Source: QHXW01 sp035297145 (lineage in GTDB: Bacteria; Acidobacteriota; Terriglobia; Bryobacterales; Bryobacteraceae). From it: a stretch of 64,000 bases of DNA. Of this stretch, positions 60,583 to 64,000 are shown piece after piece (the first letter of the stretch is position 1; each line of letters starts with the position of its first letter). The translations under genes and the position numbers were made by a program. The DNA lies in contig DATGZN010000084.1 of the NCBI GenBank assembly GCA_035297145.1, forward strand, positions 18,340 through 82,339. Reading direction: 5' to 3'. The notes under the pieces are model-generated. The model saw nothing but the letters and a program-made list of their open reading frames with translations, had not been told where the DNA came from and did not search any database.

Positions 60583-63204
60583 ATGAGAGAACTGTTGCGT
60601 AAAGTTCGGCATCTGTTTTCACGCCGGAAGTTCGAGAACGAACTCGAGCAAGAACTGCAGTTTCATTTGGAAATGGCGCGGGAGGAGCAGGGGTCGACCG
60701 CCGCGTTTGGCAGCGTGCAGCGTATGAGAGAAGGGAGCCGGGAGATGTGGACATTCCGATGGCTGGAAAATCTGTGGCGCGATTTGCGGTACGCGGGGCG
60801 GGTGCTGCGCAAGAGTCCGGGATTCACCGTGGTGGCGATTGCCACGCTGGCTCTGGGAATCGGGGCCAATACGGCTGTGTTCAGCATCGTGGATGCGGTC
60901 CTGCTGCGGCCGCTGCCGTATCCGCAGCCGGAGCGATTGGGAGCGGTGGCCACGCACTGGGTGCAACACGGCGAGAAGTTCACGTCGGACTGGGAGGACG
61001 GGAAGACCTGGGAATTGCTGCGCGATCACGCCAGCTATCTCGACTGTGCCGTGTTCGCTCCCGGAGCGACGAAAGTGAATTTCGCGGCGCAGGGCCGGGT
61101 GCGGTACGTGCTGCAACAGCGTGTGAGCGCGGGATACTTCCGGGTGCTGGGAGCGCAGCCGCTGTATGGGCGCGAGTTCACGAGAGACGAGGACCGGCAA
61201 GGCGGTCCGGCGGTGGCCGTTCTCGGCTACGGGTTGTGGAAGAACGTGCTGCAGGGTGACGAATCGGTTCTGCAACACACGATCATGTTGCGCGGCGAGC
61301 CGTTTACGGTAGTGGGGATCATGCCGCCGGAGTTTCGCACGAACACGCTGGCGGAGGTTTGGACGCCGCTGCGGCCGTCGACGCATGGGGAAGGGGGGTC
61401 GAACAATTACGGGATCGCGGTAAGGCTGCGGCCGGGGGCGACGTGGGCGGAAGCGGACTCCCAGACCGGCGCCATCGGTGCGATCCGCCTCAAAGAGAAG
61501 AAGCTCGACCCGGATACAACAGCGAGGATGGGCGTGATTTCGTACCAGCAGTATCTGGGGAGAGACATTAGCAAGCCTCTGGTCATTCTGTGGATTGCGG
61601 TGGGAATGGTGCTGCTGATCGGCTGCGTCAACATAGCGAGCCTGTTGCTGGCGCGGGCGGCGGGAAGAACGCGGGAGATTGCGACGCGGATGGCGCTAGG
61701 GGGCGGGCGCGCGGTGGTGTTCCGGCAGTTGCTGACGGAGAGCTTGCTGCTGGCGGTATTGGGAGGCGCGGCGGGAGTGCTGTTGGGATATCTCGGCGTG
61801 CGCGGACTCGAATTCCTGGCGCGCGACACCTTCAACTTATGGCAGACGGTGCGGCTGGATGCGCGTGTGCTGCTCATGACCAGCGGCGTCACTTTATCGG
61901 CTTGCCTGCTGTTTGGTTTGTATCCGGCTTGGCAGGGGACGCGGGGTGAGATTCGCGATGCATTGGCGGAGACGGGCGGGCGAGCGGTAGCGGGCGGAAG
62001 GAGCCGGTGGCCGCGGCGCGTTCTGGTGGTGGCGGAGGTGACGCTGTCAGTCGCGCTGCTGATCGGCGCTGGCCTGCTGCTGCGGACGTTCGCCTACTTG
62101 CGTGATCTGCGGCCGGGTTTCAACCCGAACGGCGTGGTAACGGCGACGCTCTCACTGCAAGATGCGCGATACCAGACGAGCGAAAAGGTGAACCGGCTGT
62201 TCGATCGATCGCTCGAGCGGATTCGAGAATTGCCGGGCGTGGAAGCAGCGGCGGTGGGGTTGGCATTGCCGTATGAGCGCGGGATCAACAACAACTTTCA
62301 GCTTCCCGGCGGCCGGCCGGAAGACGACCACACGGCGGTCTTGTTTTACGTGACTCCGGATTACTTTCGTGCGCTGCGGATTCCGCTGCTCGGCGGGCGC
62401 GCCTTTACGCAGGCAGACGGGTCGCAGGCGGCCAAAGTGGTGGTGGTGAATGAGGCGTTCGCGAATCTGTTTTTTCCGGGGCGAAACCCGATCGGCCTGA
62501 ACATCAAGGGTGGCCAAGACGCTCTCGAAATCGTGGGGCTGGTGGGCAACGTTCCTCTGGAGGCCAGCAGCGTGGGAGGGTACGCGCCGCTGGCGGCTGT
62601 GCCGGTGGTCTACGTCCCCGCGGCACAGGTGCCGGGCGAGCTGCTAACTATGGCTCACATGTGGTTCTCGCCAAGCTGGATTGTGCGGACATCCGCGCCG
62701 CCAGAGGCGGTGATGCGTGGAATGCAGCGCGCTATACAATCGGTCGAGCCGTTGCTGCCGTTCTCTGAATTCCGCGAACTGAGCGAGGTGAAATCGAAGA
62801 CGCTCGGCAGTCAGCGGCTGGAGACGTCACTTATGGGAACGATGGCGGGCCTAGCGCTGCTGCTGGCGGCGATTGGGATTTACGGATTGATTGCGCATTC
62901 GGTGAGCGAGCGCACGCGCGAGCTGGGGATTCGCATGGCGATGGGGGCGACGGCGGGGCAGGCGGTTTCTCTCGTGACGATGCCGGGCGTAGTGCTGGCG
63001 GGGATCGGCTGCGCGCTCGGATGTGTGCTGGCCTGGGGGGAGGCACGGCTCATGCGGCAACTGATTTGGGGAGTCAGCCCGACAGATGCGGCGACGTTTG
63101 TTGGGGTCGCGCTACTGTTTCTGCTGGTGGCGGCCATCGCCAGTGTGCTGCCGGCGTGGCGCATCACGCGGTTGAATCCGGCCAATACGCTGCGCAGCGA
63201 ATGA
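60583..63204 (+). CDS. ADOP-type MacB-like permease 3
   Basis: 873 residues. Same order of domains as ADOP2: prefix (VRHLFSRRKFENELEQELQF), first FtsX half (VAIATLALGIGANTAVFSIV), central helices (LLIGCVNIASLLLARAAGRT), second half (LLAAIGIYGLIAHSVSERTR). DNA and protein similarity to ADOP2 is high along the whole length, in particular in the C-terminal helices, showing a recent tandem duplication. The N-terminal prefix has a short deletion (STAAFGSVQRM against STAARRVFGSVQRM). Confidence 0.93.
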   Translation: MRELLRKVRHLFSRRKFENELEQELQFHLEMAREEQGSTAAFGSVQRMREGSREMWTFRWLENLWRDLRYAGRVLRKSPGFTVVAIATLALGIGANTAVFSIVDAVLLRPLPYPQPERLGAVATHWVQHGEKFTSDWEDGKTWELLRDHASYLDCAVFAPGATKVNFAAQGRVRYVLQQRVSAGYFRVLGAQPLYGREFTRDEDRQGGPAVAVLGYGLWKNVLQGDESVLQHTIMLRGEPFTVVGIMPPEFRTNTLAEVWTPLRPSTHGEGGSNNYGIAVRLRPGATWAEADSQTGAIGAIRLKEKKLDPDTTARMGVISYQQYLGRDISKPLVILWIAVGMVLLIGCVNIASLLLARAAGRTREIATRMALGGGRAVVFRQLLTESLLLAVLGGAAGVLLGYLGVRGLEFLARDTFNLWQTVRLDARVLLMTSGVTLSACLLFGLYPAWQGTRGEIRDALAETGGRAVAGGRSRWPRRVLVVAEVTLSVALLIGAGLLLRTFAYLRDLRPGFNPNGVVTATLSLQDARYQTSEKVNRLFDRSLERIRELPGVEAAAVGLALPYERGINNNFQLPGGRPEDDHTAVLFYVTPDYFRALRIPLLGGRAFTQADGSQAAKVVVVNEAFANLFFPGRNPIGLNIKGGQDALEIVGLVGNVPLEASSVGGYAPLAAVPVVYVPAAQVPGELLTMAHMWFSPSWIVRTSAPPEAVMRGMQRAIQSVEPLLPFSEFRELSEVKSKTLGSQRLETSLMGTMAGLALLLAAIGIYGLIAHSVSERTRELGIRMAMGATAGQAVSLVTMPGVVLAGIGCALGCVLAWGEARLMRQLIWGVSPTDAATFVGVALLFLLVAAIASVLPAWRITRLNPANTLRSE

Positions 63205-63219
63205 TCAGACACGGTTCTA

Positions 63220-63243
63220 GGGCGAGGCGTGCCTCGCCCCTAC
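63220..63243. repeat. REP-like palindromic repeat, copy 2
   Basis: GGGCGAGGC-GT-GCCTCGCCC followed by CTAC: perfect 9-bp arms, 2-nt centre. Matches 50529-50552 at 21 of 24 positions. Lies between the ADOP3 stop and the YkgJ-type gene; might also work as a hairpin ending the ADOP transcript. Confidence 0.6.
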
Positions 63244-63257
63244 TGTATGCTGGGTGA

Positions 63258-63764
63258 GTGATCGACGATCTGGTGCAGATCCGCCTGCTGGGTGAGAAGA
63301 AGCGGCCGGAGAATGAGCGCTTTCGCCGGTATCTCAAGGTGCACGACCACTCGGAGCGGCGGATGCGGCGGATCGCGGAGGAGATCGAAGAGCAAATCGA
63401 CTGCACGGTTTGCGCCAACTGCTGCCGCGTGGCCACGGTACGCTTGAGCGAGCGCGACGTCGAGAGGCTGGCGAAACATTTCAGCATGACGCCCGCCGAA
63501 TTTCTGGCGAAGTACACCGTGGAGAGCGAGGAAGAAGGACGCATCCTGCGAAGGAGCGAGGCGAAGGGCTGCGTGTTCCTGGATGGCAAGACTTGCACCG
63601 TCTACGAAGCCCGGCCGGACACCTGTTCGCGTTTTCCGCATCTGGTGCGAGGGAACGGGTCGATTGCAAGTCGCATGTGGCAGTTCATCGACCGCGCGTG
63701 CTACTGCCCGATCGTCTACAATTCGCTCGAAGCGTTTAAGGAAGAGACGGGATTCACGCGCTGA
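63258..63764 (+). CDS. YkgJ family cysteine-cluster protein
   Basis: 168 residues, GTG start. Cysteine cluster C49-C52-C55-C56 (DCTVCANCCRVATVRLSE) and a second group in KGCVFLDGKTC, ARPDTCSRFP and DRACYCPIV give the eight-cysteine pattern of the YkgJ/Fe-S or zinc-chelating family. Members bind metal (likely an Fe-S or zinc cluster) but have no settled function. Stands alone after the ADOP operon and converges with the partial gene at the window end. Confidence 0.88.
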   Translation: MIDDLVQIRLLGEKKRPENERFRRYLKVHDHSERRMRRIAEEIEEQIDCTVCANCCRVATVRLSERDVERLAKHFSMTPAEFLAKYTVESEEEGRILRRSEAKGCVFLDGKTCTVYEARPDTCSRFPHLVRGNGSIASRMWQFIDRACYCPIVYNSLEAFKEETGFTR

Positions 63765-63860
63765 AAAGCGGGACGGCAGACCTCAAATCCGATTTGCCCG
63801 CCGGAGCACATGCTCGGTATTCACGACGGGGTCACTCTTCCTGAATCCTCACTGGCGTCC

Positions 63861-64000
63861 TTACTGGCCCAATCCGACCCGGCACTCGTGCTGTTCAAGC
63901 ACGAGTTTTTCTTCGGCCATGTAGGCGCGATTGCGAAGGGTGAGCAGATCGAAGTCGACCTGGTGGGCGTCGAATTCGGGGCCATCGACGCAGGCGAAGA
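63861..64000 (-). CDS. Sulfide/dihydroorotate dehydrogenase-like FAD/NAD-binding protein, C-terminal end
   Basis: The last 45 codons of a gene that continues beyond the window. FACVDGPEFDAHQVDFDLLT closely follows the C-terminal pattern of ferredoxin-NADP reductase subunit alpha-like (PyrK/GltD-linked) proteins, where a CxxC-bearing Fe-S loop ends in FACVDGPEFDGHxVDFDEL. It continues RNRAYMAEEKLVLEQHECRVG. The gltA/gltD-type partner would be expected further on. The 96-bp gap to the YkgJ gene has no clear terminator. Confidence 0.75.
   Translation of the reverse strand, partial: FACVDGPEFDAHQVDFDLLTLRNRAYMAEEKLVLEQHECRVGLGQ

Noticed and set aside
1..64000. tRNA, rRNA, CRISPR arrays or intact IS elements
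   Set aside because: None were recognised by eye; the tandem 7-nt units at 57860-57901 are too short and unspaced for CRISPR, and the HTH at 45519 lacks a DDE domain and terminal repeats.

Overview
The window looks like a chromosomal segment of a Gram-negative-type (diderm) Acidobacteriota, most likely of the Solibacter/Bryobacter lineage. Evidence: a complete Tol-Pal operon; three MacB-like orphan permeases of the ADOP type behind a PadR regulator; a secreted subtilase ending in the TIGR03437-type domain typical of Solibacter; several Tat-leader Gfo/Idh/MocA oxidoreductases with a DUF1080 protein; and high GC with many overlapping start/stop codons. All functions are inferred from sequence motifs; no database search was possible. 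No rRNA, tRNA, CRISPR array or intact insertion sequence was seen.

Layout. 1-6.3 kb: phenylalanine/tyrosine catabolism (hydroxyphenylpyruvate dioxygenase, FAH-family hydrolase, phenylalanine hydroxylase, homogentisate dioxygenase, flavin-reductase-like protein, acyl-CoA synthetase) with a perfect palindrome in the phhA/hmgA divergent promoter. 6.4-13.6 kb: a solo Clp-type AAA+ ATPase, a small unknown protein, an mmsA/enoyl-CoA hydratase/acetamidase-like group on the minus strand, and a TIM-barrel epimerase plus an oxidoreductase. 13.7-20.5 kb: recN, then tolQ-tolR-tolA-tolB-pal-cpoB. 20.6-30.8 kb: deoC, an aroD-aroE fusion, a Tat-leader mini-gene coupled to an amidase, a TgpA-type transglutaminase, a GAF protein, an oxidoreductase/DUF1080 pair, and a secreted protein whose 5' end overlaps a CPBP protease gene. 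30.9-34.1 kb: a large secreted subtilase. 34.2-43.5 kb: ten tightly packed membrane-system genes (GYF-RDD, zinc-finger membrane proteins, DUF4129, DUF4350, MoxR, DUF58, SpoIIM-like, RDD). 43.6-48.8 kb: a TPR protein, a gene remnant, then a cluster of regulators (stand-alone IS630-like HTH, sigma factor, Crp/Fnr, orphan HisKA-like protein, AT-hook-like mini protein) with a shared 20-bp repeat. 49.1-63.2 kb: PadR + membrane protein, a three-gene two-component operon (kinase, receiver-HDOD, receiver with degenerate HD-GYP), then PadR + three ADOP permeases. 63.2-64 kb: a YkgJ-type cysteine-cluster protein and the C-terminal end of a ferredoxin-NADP-reductase-like gene on the minus strand.

How it fits together. 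Phe is converted via Tyr and homogentisate to fumarate and acetoacetate, and the ligase could activate the acid product. Tol-Pal-CpoB handles outer-membrane constriction. The 34-43 kb run is a MoxR/DUF58 chaperone-like membrane system whose usual transglutaminase partner lies about 8 kb upstream of it. Both PadR genes show near-consensus sigma-70 promoters with a palindrome on the -10 or start point, suggesting simple autorepression switches for the membrane and permease genes.
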